A stretch of 64,000 nt of DNA, taken from contig NZ_SNZP01000002.1 of NCBI RefSeq assembly GCF_004363805.1, forward strand, positions 186,001 to 250,000. Reading direction: 5' to 3'. Source of the stretch: Paludibacterium purpuratum. GTDB lineage: Bacteria > Pseudomonadota > Gammaproteobacteria > Burkholderiales > Chromobacteriaceae. The notes below the pieces were generated by a model. The model was not told the DNA's origin. It did not search any database and worked only from the letters and a program-made list of their open reading frames with translations. Below are positions 1 through 9,643 of this stretch, one piece after another. How positions within the stretch are numbered: the stretch's first letter is position 1; each line of letters begins with the position of its first letter. Made by a program: the position numbers and the translations under genes.

Positions 1-1687
1 TGAACCAGCCACCCAAACGAGCCAGCAGACCCGGTTCGGCGGCGATGGCGCGTTCGCTCGTGCGTGCGGCGGACTGCGGCGCCGGCTGCTGCGGCGTAAT
101 GCCCTTGACGGCCGCTTCTTGGCGTTCGACCTTCGGTTTTTCTTGGCCGAAGTTGGTGACAATGTCTTCTTCCTGGACTTCGACGCGGCTATAGCTCGGC
201 GCATCGCCCAGTTCGGTCAGGTCGTCGTGACGCAGACGAACGATCTTGTAATGCGGCGTTTCCAGGTAGATGTTCGGGATCAACACCACGCTGACGTCCA
301 GGCGCTCTTCGATCATGTGGATCTCGGCGCGCTTCTCGTTCAGCAGGAACGTAGCGACGTCCACCGGCACTTGGGCATGCACGGCACCGGTGTTTTCCTT
401 CATCGCCTCTTCTTGGATGATGCGGAGGATGTGCAGGGCCGAGGATTCGGTGCCGCGGATAAAGCCGATACCATGGCAACGCGGGCACGGCTGATGGCTA
501 GTTTCGCCCAGCGACGGTTGCAAGCGCTGACGAGACAGCTCAAGCAGGCCGAAGCGCGACAGTTTGCCCATCTGAACACGAGCGCGGTCATGCTTGAGCA
601 CTTCGCGCAGGCGGTTTTCGACATCGCGCTGGTTCTTGGCGCTTTCCATATCGATGAAATCGATGACGATCAACCCGCCCAGGTCGCGCAAACGCAATTG
701 GCGAGCGATTTCTTCGGCGGCTTCGAGGTTGGTCTTGAACGCGGTTTCCTCGATGTCGGCACCCTTGGTGGCGCGCGCCGAGTTCACGTCGACCGATACC
801 AGCGCCTCGGTGTGATCGATGACGATGGCGCCGCCCGACGGCAGCTGCACACTGCGAGAAAAAGCGGTTTCGATCTGGTGTTCGATCTGGAAACGGGAGA
901 ACAGCGGCACCTGATCCTTATACAACTTCACACGGCTCAGGGTATTGGGCATGACGTGGCTGATGAACTGGCGGGCCTGGTCATGAATTTCGTCGGTATC
1001 GATCAGGATTTCGCCAATATCGGCGTGGTAGTAGTCGCGAATGGCGCGAATCACCAGGCTGCTTTCCTGCAAGATCAGGAACGGCGCGCTCTGAGCCCCG
1101 GCGGCGCCCTCGATGGCACGCCACAATTGCAGCAGGTAGCCCATGTCCCATTGCAGCTCTTCGAAGCTGCGGCCGATACCGGCGGTACGGGCGATCAGAC
1201 TCATGCCCTGAGGCGCTTCCAGTTGGCCGAGCAGATCCTTCAACTCCTGGCGCTCTTCACCCTCGATGCGGCGGGAAACGCCGCCACCGCGCGGATTATT
1301 GGGCATCAACACCAAATAGCGGCCGGCCAGACTGATATAGGTGGTCAGCGCCGCGCCCTTGTTGCCGCGTTCGTCCTTCTCCACCTGGACGATGACTTCC
1401 ATGCCTTCGCGCAGCACATCCTGGATGCGCGGACGACCGCCATCGTAGTTCTGGAAATAGGCGCGGGAGACTTCCTTGAAAGGCAGGAAACCATGGCGTT
1501 CGGTGCCATAATCGACAAAGCAGGCTTCCAGCGAGGGCTCGATTCGAGTAATCACGCCCTTGTAGACGTTCCCTTTGCGTTGCTCCTTGCCGACCGTTTC
1601 GATATCGAGATCGATGAGCTTCTGCCCATCGACAATCGCAACGCGCAGCTCTTCAGCTTGCGTTGCGTTAAATAACATCCGTTTCAT
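1..1687 (-). CDS. rne: Ribonuclease E, N-terminal catalytic part (3' end outside window)
   Basis: Endoribonuclease E starts mRNA decay, processes rRNA and tRNA precursors, and scaffolds the degradosome. The minus-strand reading begins [24 protein letters not shown], the usual RNase E start. An S1 domain follows ([23 protein letters not shown]), then the DNase I-like catalytic core with VIDFIDM and the zinc-link CPRCHG. About 562 residues are visible and the frame is still open at base 1, so the disordered C-terminal scaffold is missing. The start at 1687 has AAGGAA about 5 bases upstream. It diverges from rluC, a very common arrangement. The 518-residue plus-strand frame across it is only its antisense shadow. 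Confidence 0.96.
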   Translation of the reverse strand, partial: MKRMLFNATQAEELRVAIVDGQKLIDLDIETVGKEQRKGNVYKGVITRIEPSLEACFVDYGTERHGFLPFKEVSRAYFQNYDGGRPRIQDVLREGMEVIVQVEKDERGNKGAALTTYISLAGRYLVLMPNNPRGGGVSRRIEGEERQELKDLLGQLEAPQGMSLIARTAGIGRSFEELQWDMGYLLQLWRAIEGAAGAQSAPFLILQESSLVIRAIRDYYHADIGEILIDTDEIHDQARQFISHVMPNTLSRVKLYKDQVPLFSRFQIEHQIETAFSRSVQLPSGGAIVIDHTEALVSVDVNSARATKGADIEETAFKTNLEAAEEIARQLRLRDLGGLIVIDFIDMESAKNQRDVENRLREVLKHDRARVQMGKLSRFGLLELSRQRLQPSLGETSHQPCPRCHGIGFIRGTESSALHILRIIQEEAMKENTGAVHAQVPVDVATFLLNEKRAEIHMIEERLDVSVVLIPNIYLETPHYKIVRLRHDDLTELGDAPSYSRVEVQEEDIVTNFGQEKPKVERQEAAVKGITPQQPAPQSAARTSERAIAAEPGLLARLGGWF

Positions 1688-2183
1688 TTTATTTTCCTTG
1701 CGCGGCACTCACGCAAGGCACAGCAAGTATTTGACGGCCCAGTGGCTAAAATGGGCGCTTTCCGAAAGAAGTGTTTGTATAAAGAACAAAGTAAATCAAT
1801 ATATCAAGCCGACTTCCTGAAGTACGTCACACGGACGATGCATAGTTTTCTATCGCGCGCCGATCCGTCCTGCGTGGACCTTTCGACGGCATGCCGCCCG
1901 TGCCGGGTCAAACTTTGCTATGGCAACCCCTGACTGGCTTATGCATCAGGAGATGGAATACTGGTGAGTGCGCTATGTGTCCAAATGCATTACCATCGCT
2001 GCTTTTCGGTGAGCGAGTTAACCTCGGCTGCATGTGCAGATAGCGGCGTCAGGTCAGGGCCATCGCCCTGCCGGCCGGATCGCTGCACAGCAGCAGCGTC
2101 TTTGAGCGGACACCGCTCGCGACCTTGCTCTGCAGGTTTCGCCGTGACCATTTTTTTGGTCAAGCGCAGGAAGTATAAGCAAA
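1688..2183. other. rne-rluC divergent spacer, 496 bases, probable long rne leader
   Basis: No convincing gene lies here. In enterobacteria rne has a long structured 5' leader through which RNase E regulates its own mRNA. A spacer this long in front of rne agrees with that, but the sequence alone does not prove it. The middle is more AT-rich than its surroundings. A short hairpin (TGACCA, six T, TGGTCA, about 2144-2161) sits just before the rluC ribosome binding site. Confidence 0.5.
1778..1807 (-). promoter_or_regulatory. Candidate sigma70 promoter for rne
   Basis: Read on the minus strand, TTGATA (1807-1802) and TTTATA (1783-1778) are 18 bases apart, a plausible -35/-10 pair in the AT-rich part of the spacer. 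A start near 1770 would give an rne leader of roughly 80 bases. This is pattern matching only. Confidence 0.3.
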
Positions 2184-3128
2184 ATGACTGATATTCGCAA
2201 AGATTCCGTTTCCTTCCATCAAGTCGGCGAAGAAGCGGCTGGACAACGGATCGACAACTACTTGGTACGCCTGCTTAAAGGGGTGCCGAAAAGCCATATC
2301 TACCGCATTCTCCGCTCCGGCGAAGTACGCGTGAATAAGGGGCGCGCCGACGCCTCGCGCCGCCTAGAGGCCGGCGACACCTTGCGCATTCCACCGATTC
2401 GCTTGGCCGAGCGCGGCGAGAGCGTGGTACCGGGCGCCACCTTCCCCGTCGTCTACGAGGACGACGCCATGCTGGTCATCGACAAACCCGCCGGCGTGGC
2501 CGTGCACGGTGGCAGCGGCGTCTCGTTCGGCGTCATCGAACAATTGCGCCGCGGACACCCGGAATACCGTTACCTGGAGCTGGTACACCGGCTCGACCGC
2601 GAGACTTCCGGACTCTTGATGCTGGCCAAGAAGCGTTCTGCGCTGGTCAAATTGCACGATATGATGCGCGAGAACGTGCCCGATAAGCGCTACCTGGCGC
2701 TAGGCGTCGGCCACTGGAACGCACAGACCAAGCACGTCAAGCTGCCGCTCTACAAATTCACCACGGCCGACGGCGAACGCATGGTCAAGGTCGCGGAAGA
2801 TGGCCTCACCGCCCACACGATCTTCAATATCGAGCGACGCTTTCGCGACTTCACCCTGGTCGAAGCCCGGCTGCGCACCGGCCGCACGCATCAGATCCGC
2901 GTGCACATGGCCGCCAATGGCTGCCCGATCGCCGGCGACGAGAAGTACGGCGACTTCGCACTCAACAAGACCCTGGCCAAGCGCGGGCTGAAACGCATGT
3001 TCTTGCACGCCTGGCGCCTGAGCCTGCCTCACCCGCTGACCGGTGCGCCGCTGGAACTGTCGGCGACGCTGCCACCCGAACTGCAACGTTTCCTGGACAT
3101 ATTGCAAAACGATGAGCCAAACGTTTGA
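2184..3128 (+). CDS. rluC: 23S rRNA pseudouridine synthase RluC
   Basis: RluC converts uridines 955, 2504 and 2580 (E. coli numbering) of 23S rRNA to pseudouridine. The 314-residue protein has an N-terminal S4 RNA-binding domain (about residues 18-75, with RILRSGEVRVNKGR). The RluA-family catalytic domain follows, with HRLDRETSG and the presumed catalytic Asp at about 138. RTGRTHQIRVHM and KYGD are further family motifs. The length is normal for RluC. RluC rather than RluD is supported by the position opposite rne. Its end overlaps the downstream HAD gene by 17 bases, so the two are probably translationally coupled. Confidence 0.94.
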   Translation: MTDIRKDSVSFHQVGEEAAGQRIDNYLVRLLKGVPKSHIYRILRSGEVRVNKGRADASRRLEAGDTLRIPPIRLAERGESVVPGATFPVVYEDDAMLVIDKPAGVAVHGGSGVSFGVIEQLRRGHPEYRYLELVHRLDRETSGLLMLAKKRSALVKLHDMMRENVPDKRYLALGVGHWNAQTKHVKLPLYKFTTADGERMVKVAEDGLTAHTIFNIERRFRDFTLVEARLRTGRTHQIRVHMAANGCPIAGDEKYGDFALNKTLAKRGLKRMFLHAWRLSLPHPLTGAPLELSATLPPELQRFLDILQNDEPNV

Positions 3129-3771
3129 TTTGATCGTCTTCGATTGGGACGGCACGCTGATGGACTCCACCGCGCACATCGCGCGCGCCATTCAAGAAGC
3201 CTGCGCCGAACTCGGCCTGACGGTACCGGATGCGCGCCAGGCGCGCGCGGTCATCGGGCTAAGCCTGGCCGAGGCGCTGTCGGCCGCCTGCCCCGACCTG
3301 CCCTCCTCGCGCTACCCGGAGATGATCGCCGCCTATCGCAAGCACTTCTTCGTCGGCGACGAAGAGATCGACCTGTTCGAAGGCGTACCCGAGGCATTGA
3401 GCGAGCTGTCGGGCGGCCGCGCGCTACTCGCGGTCGCCACCGGCAAGAGCCGACGCGGCCTGGAACGCGCGCTCGCGGCCACCAACCTGGTGCCGGTATT
3501 CGCCGCCACGCGCACCCAGGATGACTGCCCGTCCAAACCGCACCCGGCCATGCTGCTGGAACTGATGGCGCAACTGGGCGCCGAACCCGCACGCACGCTG
3601 ATGATCGGCGACACCACCCACGATCTGCTGATGGCCGAAGCCGCCGGCACGCATGCCGCCGGGGTTCTGAGCGGCGCGCATTCGCGCGACGAATTGGCGA
3701 GCTGCCCCAACCTTGGCCTGTTCGAAGACTTCGGAGCGCTCTACGCATGGCTGAAGACCCGAACTGCCTGA
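3112..3771 (+). CDS. HAD-superfamily phosphatase, phosphoglycolate-phosphatase-like
   Basis: A 219-residue haloacid-dehalogenase-type hydrolase. Motif I is FDWDGTLMDS near the N terminus, with nucleophile and acid/base Asp. Motif II is VATGKS, followed by a SKPHP lysine and motif III MIGDTTHDLLMA. The substrate is not deducible; Gph-like or pyrophosphatase-like activity is usual for this subfamily. A longer in-frame start at 3043 exists, but it would lie deep inside rluC. The ATG at 3112, overlapping the rluC end by 17 bases, fits the conserved N terminus. It belongs to the rluC operon and overlaps the next gene by 25 bases. Confidence 0.88.
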   Translation: MSQTFDLIVFDWDGTLMDSTAHIARAIQEACAELGLTVPDARQARAVIGLSLAEALSAACPDLPSSRYPEMIAAYRKHFFVGDEEIDLFEGVPEALSELSGGRALLAVATGKSRRGLERALAATNLVPVFAATRTQDDCPSKPHPAMLLELMAQLGAEPARTLMIGDTTHDLLMAEAAGTHAAGVLSGAHSRDELASCPNLGLFEDFGALYAWLKTRTA

Positions 3772-4136
3772 TCTGCGCATCGGATGCCGTGCTCGAGCGG
3801 GGCACGGCTTTTCGTTTCGAGATTCCGGCAGAACCGCGCAACCTGCCGGCCTTCGTCATCCGCTACCAAGGCAAGGTGTACGGCTACATCAACGCCTGCC
3901 GTCACATGCCGGTGCAACTGGACTGGCGCGAGGGCGAAGTTTTCGACCTGAGCGGCCATTTTCTGATCTGCAGCTTGCACGGCGCACGCTATCTGCCCGA
4001 CAGTGGCTTGTGCATCGGCGGCCCATGCAGGGGACAGCGGCTTTTGCCACTTACAACCAAAGAGGCGAACGGGATGATATATTATGTCAAACCAATCACA
4101 GCCCCCGTCCGCCCCAACCCGGAGTCCACTGAGTGA
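3747..4136 (+). CDS. Small Rieske [2Fe-2S] protein
   Basis: A 129-residue stand-alone Rieske domain. The cluster ligands are visible as C51-R-H53 and C75-S-L-H78, the standard C-x-H and C-x2-H pair. Their spacing is typical of Rieske ferredoxins rather than cytochrome bc1 proteins. There is no signal peptide or membrane segment, so it should be a cytoplasmic electron carrier or a regulatory subunit. It overlaps the HAD gene upstream and the peptidase downstream (GTGA), so it is inside the rluC operon. Its partner is unknown. A HAD-Rieske-S49 order after rluC recurs in betaproteobacteria, from general knowledge. Confidence 0.87.
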   Translation: MAEDPNCLICASDAVLERGTAFRFEIPAEPRNLPAFVIRYQGKVYGYINACRHMPVQLDWREGEVFDLSGHFLICSLHGARYLPDSGLCIGGPCRGQRLLPLTTKEANGMIYYVKPITAPVRPNPESTE

Positions 4137-5068
4137 GCGATCAAAACTGGGAACGCACCTTGCTTGAACAATTGGCCGGCGCCGCGCTGGTCGAACAGCG
4201 GCGCGCCCGCCGCTGGAAAATCTTCTTCCGCCTCTCCTGGCTGTTACTATTCGCCGCCATCGCCGCCTCCATTTTCTGGCGTGGCGAGGACAAATCGGTC
4301 TCGCGCCTGACCGGCACCGGTCACGCCGCTATTTTGCGACTGGATGGCGAAATCAGCAGCGAGAACGACACCGCCGAGAAAATGATCCAGGGACTCGCCG
4401 ACGCCTACGCCGACAAGGGCACGCGCGGCATCATCCTGCGCGCCAACAGCCCTGGCGGCAGCCCGGTACTGTCCGGCATGGTCTACGACGAGATCCGTCG
4501 CCAGAAAAAACTGCATCCGAGCATTCCGGTCGTCGTCGTCGTCGAGGAGATGTGCGCCTCGGGTTGCTACTATATTGCCAGTGCGGCCGATAAGATCTTC
4601 GTCGACAAAGCCAGCGTCGTCGGCTCGATCGGCGTACTGTCCGATGGTTTCGGTTTCACCGGCCTGATGGATAAGCTCGGCATCGACCGACGGCTGAAGA
4701 CCTCCGGCGAGAACAAGGCCATGGGGGATCCCTTCTCTCCGGTCAATCCGAAGCAGGAGGTCGTCCGCCAGCAATTGCTCGACGACATCCACGCCCAATT
4801 CATCAAGGCGGTACGCGATGGCCGAGGCGCGCGACTGAAGGAAACGCCCGACATGTTCAGCGGCCTGATCTGGCTTGGAGAGAAGAGCATCCCGCTCGGC
4901 CTGGCCGATGGCTACGGCACCGTGGCATCGGTGGCGCTGAGCGAATTGAAGACCGATCAGACCGAGGATTTCACGCCGACCGACGATCTGGGCAGCCGTG
5001 TGGCACGCCGTTTCGGGGTAGCGTTCGGCACCGGACTCAAGAGCTTGTTCGACCCCCGGTTGTTCTGA
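4133..5068 (+). CDS. sppA: S49-family signal peptide peptidase, SppA-like, membrane anchored
   Basis: A 311-residue short-form SppA peptidase, which would digest cleaved signal peptides in or near the inner membrane. One transmembrane segment lies at about residues 32-48. The S49 domain then shows a catalytic Ser in CASGCYYIAS (about S143) and the general-base Lys in ENKAMGDP (about K195), as in one-domain bacterial SppA. The start is GTG at 4133, overlapping the Rieske stop codon, with GGAG 8 bases upstream. The product lacks the second S49 repeat of the 67-kDa enterobacterial enzyme. Confidence 0.9.
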   Translation: MSDQNWERTLLEQLAGAALVEQRRARRWKIFFRLSWLLLFAAIAASIFWRGEDKSVSRLTGTGHAAILRLDGEISSENDTAEKMIQGLADAYADKGTRGIILRANSPGGSPVLSGMVYDEIRRQKKLHPSIPVVVVVEEMCASGCYYIASAADKIFVDKASVVGSIGVLSDGFGFTGLMDKLGIDRRLKTSGENKAMGDPFSPVNPKQEVVRQQLLDDIHAQFIKAVRDGRGARLKETPDMFSGLIWLGEKSIPLGLADGYGTVASVALSELKTDQTEDFTPTDDLGSRVARRFGVAFGTGLKSLFDPRLF

Positions 5069-5095
5069 GGACACGCATCAAAAAAGGAAAGCGCT

Positions 5096-5938
5096 ATGGC
5101 CCGCAAACTGCCCGACGATCACGATAACCACGAACGCTGGCTGGTTTCCTATGCCGACTTCATTACCCTGCTGTTTGCCTTCTTCGTGGTGATGTATGCG
5201 ATCTCCTCGCTCAACGAAGGTAAATATCGCGTGCTGTCCACTTCGCTGGTCAACGCTTTCCGCTCCGGCACCAACATCTCGATGAGCAACACCCCGCCCA
5301 GCGGCTCTGCGAATACCTTGATACAGGTACCGGAAACCAAGCCGATCGCCAAGGCGGTGCAAAGCAACGCCCTGCTTCGGGAGCAGGCCAAGCTCGGCAG
5401 CCTGGCGGCCGATATGCGTCGCGTGCTGGAGCCGCTGGTCAAGGGCGGCCAGGTGAAAATCTCTCAGACGACCAAGGGTATCGAGATCGAAATCAAGGAC
5501 AGTGCGCTGTTTCAAACAGGACAGGCCCAACCTTCGACCAGTTCGATCCAGGTCATGACACAGCTCGCCGCGCTGTTGACCCGGGTAGACAACTCGGTGA
5601 GCGTCGAGGGTTTCACCGACAATGTGCCGATCAAGACCGCCAACTTCCCATCCAACTGGGAGTTGTCCGCCGCACGGGCGGGTAGCGTCGTGCGCCTGTT
5701 CCAGGAAAACGGCGTGATGCCGCAACGCTTGGTGGCCGTCGGCCGTGCCGAGAACATGCCGGTGGCCGATAACGGCAGCAGCGATGGCCGAGCGCGCAAC
5801 CGCCGCGTCTCGATCACGGTGTTGACCAATGACGTTTCGTCGACGCCGGGACAGTCGCTGCCGGTCGAACAGATGAAAGCACTACAGGACTTCGCGGCAG
5901 CCTCGGCCCCACAGGCGACGACGCCGACTGCGCAATAA
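5096..5938 (+). CDS. motD: Flagellar stator protein of the MotB/MotD type
   Basis: A 280-residue protein with a cytoplasmic N terminus, one membrane helix (about 18-38) and a periplasmic OmpA/peptidoglycan-binding domain in the C-terminal half. Visible pieces are VEGFTDNVPI, NWELSAARAGSVV and GRARNRRVSI. The proton-channel Asp sits in SYADFITLLFAFF (D21), so the channel half looks intact. The MotD-like N terminus (short, ERWLVSYADF) suggests the MotC/MotD class rather than MotA/MotB. No MotA/MotC gene is adjacent: the neighbours are sppA (27 bases upstream) and rutE. The partner must lie elsewhere. RBS AAAGGAAAG precedes the ATG. Confidence 0.87.
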   Translation: MARKLPDDHDNHERWLVSYADFITLLFAFFVVMYAISSLNEGKYRVLSTSLVNAFRSGTNISMSNTPPSGSANTLIQVPETKPIAKAVQSNALLREQAKLGSLAADMRRVLEPLVKGGQVKISQTTKGIEIEIKDSALFQTGQAQPSTSSIQVMTQLAALLTRVDNSVSVEGFTDNVPIKTANFPSNWELSAARAGSVVRLFQENGVMPQRLVAVGRAENMPVADNGSSDGRARNRRVSITVLTNDVSSTPGQSLPVEQMKALQDFAAASAPQATTPTAQ

Positions 5939-5968
5939 GACAACCTCGCGGACAACGGGAGACCCCGC

Positions 5969-6559
5969 ATGACGACCCCCATCGGAAAATCGGCCCTGGA
6001 TCAGCTGTTTTACAATGCGCGCACGCACAGCCACTGGCAAAAGCGCCCGGTTCCGGAAGCCTTGCTGCACCAATTGTTCGAGCTGCTCAAGCAGTGCCCG
6101 ACTAGCGCAAATTGCTCTCCGGCCCGCTTTATCTTCATCACCAGCAGCGAGGCCAAGGCCCGGCTATTGCCATGCTTGGCCGAGGGTAATCTGGAGAAAA
6201 CCCAAGAGGCACCGATCACCGTCATCGTCGGCATGGATCTGGCCTTCCATCAGCATCTGCCGCGTCTATTCCCCCATGCCGACGCGCAAAGCTGGTTCAA
6301 CGGCCACGACGAATTGATCCGCTCGACCGCATTCCGCAACAGTTCGCTGCAAGGCGCCTATCTGATCATGGCCGCGCGCTCGCTGGGTCTGGATTGTGGA
6401 CCGATGTCCGGCTTCGATGCCGCGCTGATCGACGCCGAGTTTTTCCCGCAGAGCAGCGTACGCACCAACTTCCTGATCAACCTCGGCTACGGCGAAGCAA
6501 GTCGACTCTACGGCCGCTCGCCGCGTTTCGAGTTCAACGAAGTCTGCCAGATCCTGTAA
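5969..6559 (+). CDS. rutE: RutE-type nitroreductase family protein (malonic semialdehyde reductase-like)
   Basis: A 196-residue FMN-dependent nitroreductase-family protein. It matches E. coli RutE along its length, including [36 protein letters not shown] and [12 protein letters not shown]. In the Rut pyrimidine-degradation pathway RutE reduces malonic semialdehyde to 3-hydroxypropionate. No other rut gene is near, so the physiological substrate here is uncertain. The next gene is pyrD, a loose pyrimidine connection that may be coincidence. A hairpin follows the stop. Confidence 0.85.
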   Translation: MTTPIGKSALDQLFYNARTHSHWQKRPVPEALLHQLFELLKQCPTSANCSPARFIFITSSEAKARLLPCLAEGNLEKTQEAPITVIVGMDLAFHQHLPRLFPHADAQSWFNGHDELIRSTAFRNSSLQGAYLIMAARSLGLDCGPMSGFDAALIDAEFFPQSSVRTNFLINLGYGEASRLYGRSPRFEFNEVCQIL

Positions 6560-6582
6560 AATCGCCTGCGCTTCCCATTCCC

Positions 6583-6607
6583 ATGCCCGGCGCACGCCGG
6601 GCATTTT
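6583..6607 (+). terminator. Rho-independent terminator after rutE, in the pyrD leader
   Basis: A perfect 9-bp stem (ATGCCCGGC with GCCGGGCAT plus a closing pair, loop GCAC) is followed by TTT. It ends about 18 bases before the pyrD start, so it could terminate rutE transcripts or act as a leader element for pyrD. Confidence 0.65.
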
Positions 6608-6624
6608 GCTGGAGAAAAACCGCG

Positions 6625-7653
6625 ATGCTCTACCCGCTGTTGCGTCCGCTGCTATTCAAGCTCGACCCGGAAAAGGCGCATGAACTCACACTGCGCTCGC
6701 TCGACCTGACACACCGTCTGCACCTGATGCGACTGGCCACGCCGGCCACGATCGCGGCACCGGTCACGGCCATGGGCATCCAGTTCGCCAACCCCGTCGG
6801 CTTGGCCGCCGGGTTGGACAAGAACGGCGCCCACATCGACGCCCTATTCGACCTGGGCTTCGGCTTCATCGAAATCGGCACGGTCACCCCCCGCGCCCAG
6901 AGCGGCAACGACAAACCGCGCATGTTCCGCGTGGTCGAACATCAGGGCATCATCAACCGCATGGGATTCAACAATCTCGGCGTCGATGCGCTGGTCGAGA
7001 ACGTCCGCCACCGCCGCAACCGGGGCGTGCTGGGCATCAACATCGGCAAGAACGCCGCCACGCCGATCGAGCGTGCGGCCGACGACTACCTTGCCTGCAT
7101 GGACAAGGTGTATCAGCATGCGGACTACATCGCAGTCAACATCTCCTCGCCCAACACCAAAAACTTGCGCCAGCTGCAGCAGGGCGACGAACTGTCCTCG
7201 CTACTCAACGCATTGAAAACCCGCCAGCAGATGCTGGCCGACCGCCATGGACGCTACGTGCCGCTGGCGGTCAAGATCGCGCCAGACCTCGACGCGTCGC
7301 AGATCGCCCAGATAGCGCGCCAGTTGGTCGAGCATCGAATCGATGGCGTGATCGCCGGCAATACCACGCTGTCCCGCGAGGAAATCGCCGGTCATCGCCA
7401 CGCCGCCGAGGCGGGCGGCCTGTCTGGCAAGCCGCTGACGGCTAGGTCGACCGCGCTGATCCAGCAATTAGCGATGGAACTCGACGGCGCTTTGCCTATC
7501 ATAGGCGTAGGAGGTATTTTGTGCGGACGCGATGCCACAGATAAAATCGCCGCAGGCGCCACGCTGGTGCAACTGTATAGTGGACTGGTTTATCGCGGTC
7601 CCGAATTGGTCGCGGAGTCCGTTCGGGCGATCGCGACGCGCACTCACCCCTAG
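6625..7653 (+). CDS. pyrD: Dihydroorotate dehydrogenase (quinone), class 2
   Basis: The membrane-associated FMN enzyme of pyrimidine synthesis, oxidising dihydroorotate to orotate with ubiquinone. The 342-residue protein has the class 2 N-terminal amphipathic extension ([17 protein letters not shown]). FMN and substrate motifs follow ([25 protein letters not shown] with the catalytic Ser near 174, VKIAPDL, IAGNTT, GVGGI). The ATG at 6625 was chosen over the longer upstream frame because it has GGAG about 10 bases upstream and the canonical class 2 N terminus. Confidence 0.97.
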   Translation: MLYPLLRPLLFKLDPEKAHELTLRSLDLTHRLHLMRLATPATIAAPVTAMGIQFANPVGLAAGLDKNGAHIDALFDLGFGFIEIGTVTPRAQSGNDKPRMFRVVEHQGIINRMGFNNLGVDALVENVRHRRNRGVLGINIGKNAATPIERAADDYLACMDKVYQHADYIAVNISSPNTKNLRQLQQGDELSSLLNALKTRQQMLADRHGRYVPLAVKIAPDLDASQIAQIARQLVEHRIDGVIAGNTTLSREEIAGHRHAAEAGGLSGKPLTARSTALIQQLAMELDGALPIIGVGGILCGRDATDKIAAGATLVQLYSGLVYRGPELVAESVRAIATRTHP

Positions 7654-7685
7654 CTTGACTGAATTCGTTTAAAGGGAGTTTGAAC

Positions 7686-8156
7686 ATGAATAAAAAAGCA
7701 ATGACCCTGGCGCTGAGCGCCCTGCTCAGCGCCGGCATGCTGACCGGCTGTGCCAGCGACTCGGCAACGGTCTACTCGCAAAACCAGATGCGCCAAGCGC
7801 AAACCGTGCAATTGGGTACCGTGATCTCGGTGCAGCGCGTCAAGCGCGAAGGCAACGATAACGGATTGCTGACCTTGGGCGGCGCGGCACTGGGCGGCTT
7901 GGCCGGCCACAATCTCGGCAACGGCAGCAACGCCAATGCCGCCGGCGCCATCGTCGGCGCACTGGCTGGCGGCTTCGGCGCCCAGGCGGCGCAGAAGAGC
8001 TTGGGCACCAAGGATGCGCTGCAAATCACCGTCAGGCTCGACAGCGGACGTCTGATTTCCATCGTGCAGGACATCGACGTCCAGCTAGTGCCCAAGCAGC
8101 GCGTACAAGTACTGTCCGGTGGCGGCACCGACCGCGTCACGCCGGCTAGCGAGTGA
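7686..8156 (+). CDS. Glycine-zipper outer-membrane lipoprotein, SlyB-like
   Basis: A 156-residue lipoprotein. The signal peptide ends in the lipobox LTGC, so it should be lipidated at about Cys20 and sorted to the outer membrane. The middle is a 2TM glycine zipper (LGGAALGGLAGHNLGNG, AGAIVGALAGGFGA), as in SlyB/Pcp and the 17-kDa antigen family. The exact role of that family is unclear; it is linked to envelope integrity. The ATG at 7686 has AAAGGGAG upstream. A TTG two codons earlier is also possible. A strong hairpin follows. Confidence 0.86.
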   Translation: MNKKAMTLALSALLSAGMLTGCASDSATVYSQNQMRQAQTVQLGTVISVQRVKREGNDNGLLTLGGAALGGLAGHNLGNGSNANAAGAIVGALAGGFGAQAAQKSLGTKDALQITVRLDSGRLISIVQDIDVQLVPKQRVQVLSGGGTDRVTPASE

Positions 8157-8184
8157 TACGGTCCTGACCGCAGGACACCCCCAC

Positions 8185-8217
8185 AGCAACAACGCCCCGG
8201 AATGGGGCGTTGTTGCT
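8185..8217. terminator. Bidirectional terminator between the SlyB-like gene and bpt
   Basis: A perfect 14-bp inverted repeat (AGCAACAACGCCCC and its complement, loop GGAAT) lies exactly between two convergent genes. There is no long T run, but its strength and position suggest it ends both transcripts. Confidence 0.72.
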
Positions 8218-8220
8218 TCG

Positions 8221-8955
8221 TCACGGCCGCGTTGGATCGAAAGACACCCAGCGTCCGCCGCTTAGCCTCTCCAACGGACGGTAGCCCGATTTGTAGGCCA
8301 TCTTGCGGCTTTCGCCGATCCAATAGCCAAGATACAGATGGCGCAAGCCCAACTGGCGCGCAAGATCGATTTGCCACAACACGTTGTAAACACCGTAGCT
8401 GGCATGCGCGTCGTCGGGTTCGTAATAGGTGTACACAGCCGACAAACCGTCGTCCAGGCGATCGATCAAACTGACCATCTTCAGCGTTTCGCCGTCGCGG
8501 AACTCGGCCAACCAACTCTCGACGCCGCTTTTCAGAATGAACTCCGCATACTGCGCCGGATCGTCCTCGGACATGCCGCCACCATGGTGGCGCGCCGCCT
8601 GGTAACGGCGGTAGAGCGCATAGTGTTCGGCGGAATACTTGAGCGGCAACAAACGCACCGACAGGTGGCCATGGCGCTTCCAAGCGCGGCGCTGGCTGCG
8701 GTCCGGCGCAAAATCGTGCACCAATACCCGAACCGGCACGCAGGATTGGCATAGATCGCAATACGGACGGTAGGTATGCAGTCCGCTACGACGAAAACCC
8801 AACTGCACCAGTTGGCTATAGACGCGGCGGTCGATGGACTCGGCGGGGATGGCCACCTGCGAACGCGCCTCGCGCCCCGGCAAGTAGCTGCAGGCATAGG
8901 GCGCGGTCGCGTAGAAATGAATGGCCACAAACTGGCCGGCGTCACGATGGCTCAT
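8221..8955 (-). CDS. bpt: Aspartate/glutamate leucyltransferase Bpt (N-degron pathway)
   Basis: Transfers Leu from Leu-tRNA to proteins with N-terminal Asp or Glu, creating a ClpS/ClpAP degron. The 244-residue protein carries the ATE family features [53 protein letters not shown] and YRPLE. The length is normal for the bacterial Bpt/ATE class. It starts within the last 14 bases of aat and is probably co-translated with it. Confidence 0.93.
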   Translation of the reverse strand: MSHRDAGQFVAIHFYATAPYACSYLPGREARSQVAIPAESIDRRVYSQLVQLGFRRSGLHTYRPYCDLCQSCVPVRVLVHDFAPDRSQRRAWKRHGHLSVRLLPLKYSAEHYALYRRYQAARHHGGGMSEDDPAQYAEFILKSGVESWLAEFRDGETLKMVSLIDRLDDGLSAVYTYYEPDDAHASYGVYNVLWQIDLARQLGLRHLYLGYWIGESRKMAYKSGYRPLERLSGGRWVSFDPTRP

Positions 8956-9643
8956 TGCGGTAACGATAATCCCACAGGTTGATCGGCTGCGATCTGGCGA
9001 TCTGCTCTTTCAGAGTAGCAAGAAACTCGTCGCGCGGGATCAAACCTGCACCTAGGCTTGCCAAGTGCGGGGTGTACATCTGGCAATCGATCATACCGCA
9101 ACCATGCGCCGCCAAATGACGTACCAAGTGGACGAACGCCAGCTTCGACGCATCTCGGCAGCGGGAAAACATCGATTCGCCGAAGAACATGCCGCCAAGC
9201 GATACGCCATACAAACCGCCGACCAATTCGCCGTCGATCCAGGTCTCGCAGGAGTGGGCGTAACCCGCCTCATGCAACCGGCAATAGGCGTCGACCATCT
9301 CAGGCACGATCCAGGTACCGCGCTGATCGCGCCGAGGCGCGCCGCAGGCCTGCATCACCTGCCGGAAAGCCGTGTCGACGTGGATTTCATAACGGGTATT
9401 GCGCAAGGTCTTGACCAGCGAGCGGCTGACCTTGAGGCAATCGGGAAACAACACCATGCGCGGCGCCGGACTCCACCAAAGAATCGGCTCGTCCGGACCG
9501 TACCAGGGGAAAATACCTTGCGAGTAGGCGGCGAGAAGCCGGGAGATCGACAGATCGCCGCCAGCGGCCAGCAGGCCGGGCGGGTCGTCCAGCGCGGATT
9601 CAGACGGCGGGAAGACCGGCGCGCGCCCAAGCCAGGGAAGCAT
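8942..9643 (-). CDS. aat: Leucyl/phenylalanyl-tRNA-protein transferase
   Basis: Adds Leu or Phe from charged tRNA to proteins with N-terminal Lys or Arg, marking them for ClpAPS. It is 233 residues from the ATG at 9643, beginning [18 protein letters not shown]. Hallmarks are [52 protein letters not shown] and [17 protein letters not shown] longer frame reaches 9679. The start at 9643 is preferred because it gives an ATGA overlap with the fur stop and the family's usual N terminus. Confidence 0.94.
   Translation of the reverse strand: MLPWLGRAPVFPPSESALDDPPGLLAAGGDLSISRLLAAYSQGIFPWYGPDEPILWWSPAPRMVLFPDCLKVSRSLVKTLRNTRYEIHVDTAFRQVMQACGAPRRDQRGTWIVPEMVDAYCRLHEAGYAHSCETWIDGELVGGLYGVSLGGMFFGESMFSRCRDASKLAFVHLVRHLAAHGCGMIDCQMYTPHLASLGAGLIPRDEFLATLKEQIARSQPINLWDYRYRNEPS

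Noticed and set aside
119-1675. 518-residue plus-strand open frame
   Set aside because: It is exactly antisense to RNase E, which is unmistakable on the minus strand. The frame has no start signal and no recognisable domain; long antisense frames are common in GC-rich genes.
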